NCBI GenBank assembly: GCA_937888725.1
Contig: CALARE010000094.1
Location: forward strand, 1 to 7,303
Direction of reading: 5' to 3'
Length of the DNA: 7,303 nt
Source: an uncultured Alphaproteobacteria bacterium
GTDB taxonomy: Bacteria; Pseudomonadota; Alphaproteobacteria; CAAHEQ01; UBA3637
How positions within the stretch are numbered: the stretch's first letter is position 1; every line of letters begins with the position of its first letter. Below the pieces are notes generated by a model. That model searched no databases. It was not told the DNA's origin and saw nothing but the letters and a program-made list of their open reading frames with translations. Below are positions 1-5,327 of this stretch, piece after piece. The position numbers were made by a program, and so were the translations under genes.

Positions 1-92
1 AAGAAACTCTCCTTGCTTTTTAAAGCTGTGCTTAAATGGAAATAGAATATTCAAATTATCTGTTGCAATCAATCTAAGTATAGCATTTGCCA
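1..92. other. unassigned unique sequence at left edge
   Basis: This AT-rich stretch lies to the left of the repeat array and is not part of the 157-bp unit. Two frames stay open through it into the repeat. One is on the plus strand, entering from the left edge and stopping at 125-127. The other is on the minus strand, from an ATG at 118-120 out through the left edge (40 codons). Neither has a ribosome binding site at a usable distance from an in-frame start, and neither translation resembles a family I know. It could be the end of a gene cut by the window edge or plain intergenic DNA. I make no gene call. Confidence 0.3.
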
Positions 93-249
93 AACCTCCT
101 CCTACGGTTCGACCCCTCATCAATTAGTTATAAAAAAACCGCCAAACGGCGGTCTTTTTAAACTATCGAAATGAGAGGATTATTCGTGCCATACGGCACT
201 CACCCACAAGGGGCTGTCTCGCAAAAGCTCGACATTGGCTAAAGCCCCG
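93..249. repeat. 157-bp tandem repeat, copy A (tRNA tail plus terminator)
   Basis: This is the first of two adjacent units with an exact 157-bp period. It differs from the next copy at one base only (C247 against T404). Read on the minus strand it holds, in order: a non-tRNA segment with two small hairpins (arms 210-215/243-248 and 186-199), the 3'-terminal sequence of tRNA-Pro (163-181, matching 481-499), a hairpin terminator (131-158), and a closing segment with a GAACC/GGTTC hairpin. The unit looks more GC-rich than the protein genes. Near identity implies recent duplication or ongoing homogenisation. Function is unknown. Confidence 0.95.
131..158 (-). terminator. hairpin terminator in repeat copy A
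   Basis: The stem is ACCGCC (138-143) with GGCGGT (148-153) and a 4-nt loop. On the minus strand it is followed by seven U residues (131-137), a textbook intrinsic terminator directly after the tRNA-tail sequence. On the plus strand five T residues follow one base after the stem, so it may work both ways. Confidence 0.75.
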
Positions 250-406
250 AACCTCCTCCTACGGTTCGACCCCTCATCAATTAGTTATAAAAAAACCGCC
301 AAACGGCGGTCTTTTTAAACTATCGAAATGAGAGGATTATTCGTGCCATACGGCACTCACCCACAAGGGGCTGTCTCGCAAAAGCTCGACATTGGCTAAA
401 GCCTCG
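250..406. repeat. 157-bp tandem repeat, copy B (tRNA tail plus terminator)
   Basis: This is the second unit, 156/157 identical to copy A and directly adjoining it. It carries the same parts: the hairpin GTGCC/GGCAC at 343-356, the tRNA-Pro 3'-end copy at 320-338, and its own terminator. The single difference (T404) weakens the long-range GGGGCT/AGCCCC pairing seen in copy A to a GU pair in plus-strand RNA, or an A/C mismatch in minus-strand RNA. Copy B lies between copy A and the real tRNA, so a minus-strand transcript passing the tRNA terminator would enter it first. Confidence 0.95.
288..315 (-). terminator. hairpin terminator in repeat copy B
   Basis: It is identical to the copy A terminator: a 6-bp stem ACCGCC/GGCGGT (295-300, 305-310) followed on the minus strand by seven U residues. 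It sits right after the copied tRNA 3' end, the same position as the terminator of the true tRNA gene. Confidence 0.75.
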
Positions 407-499
407 AACCTCCTCCTACGGTTCTAATCCCTCATCGATTAGTTATAAAAAAACGCACCACAAGAGTGCGCTTTTTTAAACTATCGAAATGAGAGGATT
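407..499. repeat. diverged partial repeat (copy C) merging into tRNA-Pro
   Basis: The sequence starts like copies A and B (AACCTCCTCCTACGGTTC) and then differs at several bases. The terminator stem is replaced by another sequence with the same A-tract/hairpin/T-tract plan, 4 bp longer overall. The match resumes at CTATCGAAATGAGAGGATT (481-499), which is here the genuine 3' part of tRNA-Pro. Beyond 499 the tRNA body continues and the similarity ends. This is probably the parental locus from which the array arose. Confidence 0.85.
447..477 (-). terminator. intrinsic terminator of tRNA-Pro
   Basis: The stem is CGCAC (454-458) with GTGCG (466-470) and a 7-nt loop, flanked by A7 (447-453) and T6 (472-477). 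On the minus strand it begins a few bases after the tRNA 3' end and ends in a U7 run, so it should terminate the tRNA transcript. The symmetric A/T tracts would also allow it to act on the plus strand. Confidence 0.8.
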
Positions 500-557
500 T
501 GAACCTCCGGCCCCTGCGTCCCGAACACAGTGCTCTACCAGGCTGAGCTACATTTCG
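484..557 (-). tRNA. tRNA-Pro (anticodon CGG)
   Basis: This is a complete 74-nt cloverleaf on the minus strand. The acceptor stem is CGAAATG/CATTTCG, the D stem GCTC/GAGC, and the anticodon stem CTGTG/CGCAG with loop TTCGGGA, giving anticodon CGG, which reads the proline codon CCG. The variable loop is 5 nt, and the T arm is GGAGG-TTCAAAT-CCTCT. The discriminator is A, and CCA is not encoded (TAG follows), so CCA must be added after transcription. The D-loop AGCCTGGTA and the anticodon loop resemble E. coli tRNA-Pro(CGG). Its last 16 nt recur in both downstream repeats. It has its own promoter and terminator. Confidence 0.95.
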
Positions 558-567
558 TACAAGCTGA

Positions 568-596
568 TTTTTACGCCTTTTGGCAAAAATTGTCAA
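568..596 (-). promoter_or_regulatory. sigma-70 type promoter of tRNA-Pro
   Basis: On the minus strand there is a perfect TTGACA (-35, 591-596), a 17-bp spacer and TAAAAA (-10, 568-573). Expected initiation near 561 leaves a leader of only a few bases before the tRNA 5' end at 557. It lies between the end of the decarboxylase gene and the tRNA, so the tRNA need not depend on readthrough. Confidence 0.7.
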
Positions 597-648
597 GAGG
601 TTTTTTGCTCTTATTTTAAATGATTATCTCGTAAAAACGACCGTTTCA

Positions 649-1611
649 TTAATCCTTTTTTCGAAACAAATGAATTTGTGTTTTAAAATAATCGATGGTT
701 TTATCTAACCCTTCATCAAGCATAATTTTAGGTTCCCAACCAAATTTTGTTTTGGCAAGTGTGATATCAGGCTTTCTTTGTGTGGGGTCATCTGAGGGTA
801 AATCTTTGTAAATAACCTTTGCCGTGCCATTGATTTTAGATATAACCTTTTCGGCCAGCTCTTTAATTGTAAATTCCCCAGGGTTGCCAATATTAACAGG
901 GCCCGTAAAATCTTTTTCAGCGTTCATCACTTTGATAAGGATATCTATTAAATCATCCACATAGCAAAAGGATCTGGTTTGTGAGCCTGTGCCATAAATG
1001 GTGATATCTTGGCCAGAAAGTGCTTGACAGATAAAGTTTGAAACAACCCTGCCATCATTAGGGTCCATATGAGGGCCATAGGTGTTAAAAATACGAACAA
1101 TCTTAATGTCTACGCCTTCGTGCCGATGGTAATCAAAAAATAAGCTTTCAGCACAGCGTTTACCTTCATCATAACAGGCTCTAATCCCAATCGGGTTGAC
1201 ATTGCCACGGTAAGATTCGTTTTGTGGGTGTTGGAGAGGATCCCCATAAACTTCAGAGGTTGAGGTTTGCAAAATCGTTGCTTGATGCTGTTTTGCCAAT
1301 TCTAACATATTAATGGCACCCAAAACGCATGTTTTTGTCGTTTTGATGGAATAGCTCCCTTGATAGGCTGGTGGAGAAGCAGGACATGCCATATTGTAAA
1401 TCTGATCGATCTTTTCATGAATGGTTAAGGCCTCGCAAATATCATGTTCAATAAAATTAAAATGTGGGTGATTAATGATGTTTTGAACGTTGCTTAATCG
1501 ACCTGTATAGTTGTTATCAACACAGATGACTTTGTTCCCCTCATGAATTAAACGGGTGCAAAGGTTTGAACCTAAAAAGCCAGTTCCGCCTGTTACTAAT
1601 ATTGTTTTCAT
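649..1611 (-). CDS. uxs: UDP-glucuronate decarboxylase (UDP-xylose synthase)
   Basis: A 320-residue extended short-chain dehydrogenase/reductase, predicted cytosolic, that converts UDP-glucuronate to UDP-xylose and CO2 with bound NAD. Visible motifs are the Rossmann GGTGFLG at residues 8-14, the active-site TSTSEVYGDP from residue 116, the catalytic YxxxK as YDEGKR (Tyr147, Lys151), RIFNTYGP from 173, and TRSFCYVDD from 212. YDEGKR is characteristic of the UXS family rather than of dTDP-glucose dehydratases or UDP-glucose epimerases, and the length is normal for a single-domain bacterial UXS. The ATG at 1611 is chosen because GAGG lies 6 nt upstream and the product begins directly with MKTILVTGGTG; the reading frame extends 16 codons further without support. 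The UDP-xylose would feed a surface glycan, but no glycosyltransferase is nearby. No clear terminator follows; transcripts may run towards the tRNA. Confidence 0.93.
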   Translation of the reverse strand: MKTILVTGGTGFLGSNLCTRLIHEGNKVICVDNNYTGRLSNVQNIINHPHFNFIEHDICEALTIHEKIDQIYNMACPASPPAYQGSYSIKTTKTCVLGAINMLELAKQHQATILQTSTSEVYGDPLQHPQNESYRGNVNPIGIRACYDEGKRCAESLFFDYHRHEGVDIKIVRIFNTYGPHMDPNDGRVVSNFICQALSGQDITIYGTGSQTRSFCYVDDLIDILIKVMNAEKDFTGPVNIGNPGEFTIKELAEKVISKINGTAKVIYKDLPSDDPTQRKPDITLAKTKFGWEPKIMLDEGLDKTIDYFKTQIHLFRKKD

Positions 1612-1641
1612 TTGTTTCCTCATATCAGATAAATAACTTAT

Positions 1642-1671
1642 TTTATAAAATGCTAACATAAAAGTGGTAAA
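1642..1671 (-). promoter_or_regulatory. candidate promoter of the decarboxylase gene
   Basis: On the minus strand TTTACC (1666-1671) and TATAAA (1642-1647) are separated by 18 bp, giving a leader of about 25 nt before the ATG at 1611. The -35 is a weak match and the region is AT-rich, so other placements are possible. Confidence 0.35.
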
Positions 1672-1733
1672 CAGGCAAGTAGATTTTAGTGCTATTTATT
1701 TTGATGCGTGACAATATTGTGAGATAGTTTTTC

Positions 1734-1762
1734 TTGACGAAATGCCTTTTGAGGTATAAAAT
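1734..1762 (+). promoter_or_regulatory. promoter of the outer membrane protein gene
   Basis: TTGACG (1734-1739), a 17-bp spacer and TAAAAT (1757-1762) form a good sigma-70 type promoter. Transcription would start near 1769, leaving a short leader that contains a full AGGAGG ribosome binding site (1775-1780) 5 nt before the ATG. Strong expression is expected. A 10-bp perfect palindrome ACAATATTGT (1711-1720) lies just upstream of the -35. Confidence 0.65.
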
Positions 1763-1785
1763 ACATAAATAAATAGGAGGATAAA

Positions 1786-2349
1786 ATGCTTGTTCGTTTG
1801 TTTGTTTTTGCACTTGTTTTATGTCTTAGTTATAACTCTTATGCTCGTTCTGGTGCGTATTTTTCGCTCCGTGCTGGTTTGAGTGATACACGAGAGACAA
1901 GTGAAATTGATACACATGAAGCCTCTTTTTCGCCATCGGGTGCTGTAGGGGTTTATATGGGGCCTTTACGGGGTGAAATTGAATATACCTATCAATCATC
2001 AGCTGATTTGGCTGAAGATGGGATGGATGATAAACTTGTAACAGCTGAATTTCAACGTGTTATGGCTAATGGTTATTTAGATTTAAGAGTTACACGCAAT
2101 GTTATTCCTTATTTAACAGCAGGAGCGGGGATTGCTCGCCATAATATTGAGGTGTTGGAAGAAAAAATTTCAGGCTCAAATTTTGCATGGAATGTGGGAG
2201 CAGGGGTTGGTTTTCGTCTAACACGCAATTTGACAGCTGATACAGGTATTCGTTATGTAGATTTGGGGAAAGTTGAGCTCAATAATGGGGAGAAAGAACT
2301 CACTTTTGACACAGTTGAAACATTTGCAGGTTTGCGTTTTATGTTTTAG
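1786..2349 (+). CDS. small beta-barrel outer membrane protein with signal peptide
   Basis: A 187-residue protein. Residues 1-21 form a signal peptide: Arg4, then a hydrophobic core rich in Leu, Val and Phe, then a likely signal peptidase I site after SYA at about residue 21. The mature part of about 166 residues shows alternating polar/hydrophobic stretches separated by turns, several ending in aromatic residues, with repeated glycine-rich strands such as AGAGIA and GAGVGF. It ends in GLRFMF; a C-terminal Phe is the typical BAM-complex recognition signal. Size and pattern fit the OmpA-like/Opa-type 8-stranded barrel superfamily (outer membrane protein beta-barrel domain). There is no peptidoglycan-binding OmpA C-terminal domain. 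The start is fixed by AGGAGG 5 nt upstream and the signal peptide. The specific function (adhesion, structural role) cannot be told. It is transcribed alone, divergent from the decarboxylase gene and convergent with uvrA. Confidence 0.85.
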   Translation: MLVRLFVFALVLCLSYNSYARSGAYFSLRAGLSDTRETSEIDTHEASFSPSGAVGVYMGPLRGEIEYTYQSSADLAEDGMDDKLVTAEFQRVMANGYLDLRVTRNVIPYLTAGAGIARHNIEVLEEKISGSNFAWNVGAGVGFRLTRNLTADTGIRYVDLGKVELNNGEKELTFDTVETFAGLRFMF

Positions 2350-2359
2350 GCGTTTTAAT

Positions 2360-5152
2360 TTATCCTTTTGCTAATATTTTTTTAAGGTATTGTCCTGTAT
2401 AACTTGCCTCAATTTGAGCAATTTCTTCTGGTGTGCCTTTGGCGACAATTTGACCGCCACCATTGCCCCCTTCAGGTCCCATATCAATGATGTAATCAGC
2501 TGTTTTAATCACATCAAGATTATGCTCAATGACAACAACGCTATTGCCTTGTTCAACTAAGGCGTGTAGCACATCTAAAAGTTTTTGCACATCGGCAAAA
2601 TGAAGCCCTGTTGTTGGTTCATCAAGGATGTAAAGCGTTTTGCCTGTCCCTTTTTTAGACAGTTCTTTAGCAAGTTTAATGCGTTGAGCTTCACCCCCAG
2701 AAAGTGTAACAGCGGATTGCCCCAATGAAATATAACCAAGACCTACTTTTTTAAGTAATAAACATTTGTCCCTGATAGAAGGGATATGTTCAAAAAATTC
2801 TGATGCCTCATCAACGGTCATATCCAATACATCAGCAATAGATTTCCCGCGATAAGTAACTTCTAACGTCTCAGGATTGTACCGTTTACCATGGCAGGCA
2901 TCACAAGCCACATAAACGTCTGGTAAAAAGTGCATTTCAATTTTAAGAACACCATCACCCCCACATGATTCACAGCGTCCCCCTTTGACATTAAAGGAAA
3001 AACGCCCAGCCTTATAGCCACGCACCTTTGCTTCAGGCAGCCCTGCAAACCATTCGCGTATCGTTGAAAAGATGCCCACATATGTGGCGGGATTAGATCT
3101 GGGTGTCCTACCAATAGGGCTTTGATCGATGTCAATAATTTTATCAATATAACCCATACCTCTCATCCGTGTGTATGCCCCAGGTGTATCACTTGATTTA
3201 TTGATAATTTTGTTAAGACCTTTGTAAAGCGTTTCAATAACAAGGGAAGATTTTCCTCCACCAGAAACACCTGTCACACAGGTAAAAGTACCGAGTGGAA
3301 TTTTTGCATTCACATTTTTCAAATTGTTCACTGAGGCACCTTCAATTTCAATAAATTTACCATTTCCCTTTCTGCGTTTGGTTGGAATAATAATTTTACG
3401 CATGCCTGATAAGAATTGCCCTGTTGTCGAAATGGGGTTTTCCATAATGTCTTTAGGGGTTCCTTGGGCGACCAAATGGCCACCATGGCGACCTGCTTCA
3501 GGCCCAATATCAAGCACATAATCAGCCGCTTTAATCGCATCTTCATCGTGTTCAACCACAATGACGGTGTTGCCTAAATTACGCAAGTGGATAAGTGTTT
3601 CTAATAATTTGTCATTGTCCCGTTGGTGCAACCCAATGGAGGGTTCATCTAATACATATAAAACCCCTGTTAAGCCCGAACCGATTTGGCTTGCCAAACG
3701 GATGCGTTGGGATTCGCCTCCAGATAGGGTACCACTCATTCTGTCAAGGGATAAATAGCCAAGACCGACATTGTTTAAAAAGAGAAGTCGATCATTAATT
3801 TCTTTTAAAATGCGTTTGGCAATTTCTTGTTTTTGAGGGGATAAGTGATTAGGGATGTTTAAAAACCATTCTTTTGCCTCTTGAATAGAGGTGTGTGTGG
3901 CTTGGCTGATTGTTTTATTTGCAATTTTAACAGCAAGAGCCTCAGGGCGTAAGCGTTCACCATGACAAGATTCACAGGTGGAATTGGATTGGTATTTTGA
4001 CAATTCTTCACGCATCCATTCAGATGTTGTTTCCATAAAACGGCGTTCCATATTGGGAATCACCCCTTCAAACGGTCTAAATTTTCCTTGATCGCCATAT
4101 AAAATAGCCTGTTGAACATCGCTAGGTAATTGTACCCATGGCGTATCAATATCCACCTTGAGTGTATGAAGCATTAATTTTAAAATCCCATCATACCATT
4201 GGAACATGTCGCCGTTTGAATTGCTCCACGGTTTAATGGCTCCTTGTCGAATGGTTTTAAGTGGGTCTGGAATAACTTTTTGTGGGTCGACATACAGTTT
4301 AAAGCCAAGACCCGCACATTCAGGACAAGCTCCTTGCGGATTGTTGAATGAAAAAAGAGGTGGTTCCAAATCTTTGATGGTAAATCCGCTGACAGGGCAG
4401 GAAAATTTTTCAGAAAAGAGTTTTTCTTCTCCCGTATCATACCGTTGCATAATTACCAAACCGTCAGCTAAGGCTAAAGCTTTTTCAACCGCTTGTGCAA
4501 GTCGGCTTTCAATCCCTTCTTTAATCATAAGTCGATCAACAACAACGCTGATGGTATGCTTTTTATTTTTATCTAGTTCAGGTGTTTGTTCAATGTCATA
4601 CATCTCTCCATCAATTTTGAGACGTGCAAACCCCTTTTTTTGCCATTCGGCAATTTCTTTTTTATATTCACCCTTGCGTTCACGCACAGCAGGTGCAAGG
4701 ATGAGAATTCGCGTCCCTTGCTCCTCTTTTAAAATATGGGTGACAATTTGGGGAATGGTTTGTGCCTCAATCGGCAACCCTGTAACAGGAGAGTAGGGGG
4801 TGCCAACTCTTGCCCATAATAAACGCATATAATCATAAATCTCTGTGATGGTGCCAACAGTAGAACGTGGATTTTTAGAGGTGGTTTTTTGTTCAATTGA
4901 AATGGCAGGGGATAGTCCCTCAATCATATCGACATCAGGTTTTTTCATCAACTCTAAAAATTGACGTGCATAGGCGGATAAACTTTCAACATATCGGCGT
5001 TGACCCTCAGCATAAATGGTATCAAAAGCAAGTGATGATTTGCCAGAACCAGAAAGCCCCGTAATTACAACAAGCTGATTTTTAGGAATATCAACATCAA
5101 TATTTTTAAGATTATGTTCTCTAGCCCCACGGATGGAAATAAATTTTTTCAT
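2360..5152 (-). CDS. uvrA: UvrA, excinuclease ABC subunit A
   Basis: A 930-residue DNA damage-recognition ATPase of nucleotide excision repair; it works as a dimer with UvrB to find bulky lesions. Both ABC modules are complete. Walker A GLSGSGKS is at residues 32-39 and GVSGGGKS at 628-635. Signature LSGGESQ is at 476-482 and LSGGEAQ at 817-823. Walker B is VLDEPSIGLH near 500 and ILDEPTTGLH near 842. Zinc-binding pairs are CPEC at 276-279, CESC at 393-396, and CESC/CDAC at 727-730 and 750-753 (the C-terminal finger). The first pair of zinc finger 1 reads CPVS at 252-255, lacking its second Cys. Length is close to E. coli UvrA. The ATG at 5152 is chosen because GAGGTG lies just upstream; a GTG two codons earlier overlaps that ribosome binding site. 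It is transcribed alone, divergent from prmA. Confidence 0.97.
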   Translation of the reverse strand: MKKFISIRGAREHNLKNIDVDIPKNQLVVITGLSGSGKSSLAFDTIYAEGQRRYVESLSAYARQFLELMKKPDVDMIEGLSPAISIEQKTTSKNPRSTVGTITEIYDYMRLLWARVGTPYSPVTGLPIEAQTIPQIVTHILKEEQGTRILILAPAVRERKGEYKKEIAEWQKKGFARLKIDGEMYDIEQTPELDKNKKHTISVVVDRLMIKEGIESRLAQAVEKALALADGLVIMQRYDTGEEKLFSEKFSCPVSGFTIKDLEPPLFSFNNPQGACPECAGLGFKLYVDPQKVIPDPLKTIRQGAIKPWSNSNGDMFQWYDGILKLMLHTLKVDIDTPWVQLPSDVQQAILYGDQGKFRPFEGVIPNMERRFMETTSEWMREELSKYQSNSTCESCHGERLRPEALAVKIANKTISQATHTSIQEAKEWFLNIPNHLSPQKQEIAKRILKEINDRLLFLNNVGLGYLSLDRMSGTLSGGESQRIRLASQIGSGLTGVLYVLDEPSIGLHQRDNDKLLETLIHLRNLGNTVIVVEHDEDAIKAADYVLDIGPEAGRHGGHLVAQGTPKDIMENPISTTGQFLSGMRKIIIPTKRRKGNGKFIEIEGASVNNLKNVNAKIPLGTFTCVTGVSGGGKSSLVIETLYKGLNKIINKSSDTPGAYTRMRGMGYIDKIIDIDQSPIGRTPRSNPATYVGIFSTIREWFAGLPEAKVRGYKAGRFSFNVKGGRCESCGGDGVLKIEMHFLPDVYVACDACHGKRYNPETLEVTYRGKSIADVLDMTVDEASEFFEHIPSIRDKCLLLKKVGLGYISLGQSAVTLSGGEAQRIKLAKELSKKGTGKTLYILDEPTTGLHFADVQKLLDVLHALVEQGNSVVVIEHNLDVIKTADYIIDMGPEGGNGGGQIVAKGTPEEIAQIEASYTGQYLKKILAKG

Positions 5153-5189
5153 GCACACCTCATCTGATAAGCTTTTAAAATGGTGGTTT

Positions 5190-5218
5190 ATTATAATGTA
5201 TTTTTAATAAAAAATCAA
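5190..5218 (-). promoter_or_regulatory. near-consensus promoter of uvrA
   Basis: On the minus strand TTGATT (5213-5218), exactly 17 bp, then a perfect TATAAT (5190-5195). The leader to the ATG at 5152 is about 30 nt. No alphaproteobacterial LexA site (GTTC-N7-GTTC) and no CTG-N10-CAG site is visible between uvrA and prmA, so expression looks constitutive rather than SOS-controlled. Confidence 0.75.
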
Positions 5219-5228
5219 TTAAATTTTA

Positions 5229-5278
5229 AAGGGATATACTTTAATGTGTGGATAAATCTTTTTTAAAGAATATCCCTT
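5229..5278. promoter_or_regulatory. inverted repeat between the uvrA and prmA promoters
   Basis: The arms are AAGGGATATACTTTAA (5229-5244) and TTAAAGAATATCCCTT (5263-5278). They pair over 16 positions with one A/A mismatch, separated by 18 bp. The element sits between the two divergent -35 boxes, and its right arm overlaps the prmA -35. It is upstream of both genes, so it is not a terminator for either. A shared operator bound by a dimeric or tetrameric regulator is the simplest reading, but no regulator is identified. Confidence 0.6.
5247..5255 (-). promoter_or_regulatory. perfect DnaA box
   Basis: The plus strand reads TGTGGATAA, the exact complement of the DnaA consensus TTATCCACA. It lies in the spacer of the inverted repeat between uvrA and prmA. 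One box is not an origin; a 9-mer can occur by chance, but its position between two promoters makes DnaA-linked regulation possible. Confidence 0.45.
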
Positions 5279-5305
5279 GATTTTTTGCTGGATTTAAGGT
5301 ATCTT
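5277..5305 (+). promoter_or_regulatory. promoter of the prmA operon
   Basis: TTGATT (5277-5282), a 17-bp spacer and TATCTT (5300-5305). Initiation near 5312 gives a leader of about 16 nt with the ribosome binding site GAAAGGA (5316-5322) before the ATG at 5328. The -35 overlaps the right arm of the inverted repeat. Confidence 0.65.
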
Positions 5306-5327
5306 TATCGACACTGAAAGGATAAAA

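Noticed and set aside
1..120. Partial minus-strand gene starting at ATG 118-120
   Set aside because: The 40-codon frame is open to the edge but has no ribosome binding site before its start. The AGGAGG at 96-104 leads only to an ATG (84-86) with a 5-codon frame. The opposite strand is equally open, so coding is not supported.
93..406. CRISPR array
   Set aside because: Only two units of 157 bp, identical throughout, with no short repeat/variable spacer pattern and no cas genes.
93..499. Attachment site of an integrated element at the tRNA 3' end
   Set aside because: Copies of a tRNA 3' end are typical of integrase att sites, but the copies are only 157 bp apart and the space between holds no integrase or cargo. 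Tandem duplication explains them better. A larger element beyond the left edge cannot be excluded.
629..640. Terminator of the decarboxylase gene
   Set aside because: TCGT/ACGA can form only a 4-bp stem and no U tract follows on the minus strand, so it is too weak to call.
1763..1785. Riboswitch or leader control of the outer membrane protein gene
   Set aside because: The expected leader is under 20 nt and consists of an A-rich stretch and the ribosome binding site, too short for a structured element.
4206..4796. 196-codon open frame on the plus strand inside uvrA
   Set aside because: It lies wholly antisense to the conserved UvrA coding sequence, has no domain-like features, and is a frame shadow. 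The same holds for the other frames opposite uvrA, prmA and the decarboxylase gene.
5153..5327. Replication origin between uvrA and prmA
   Set aside because: The gap is AT-rich and has one perfect DnaA box, but no cluster of boxes and no origin-linked neighbours such as dnaA, parA, hemE or gidA.
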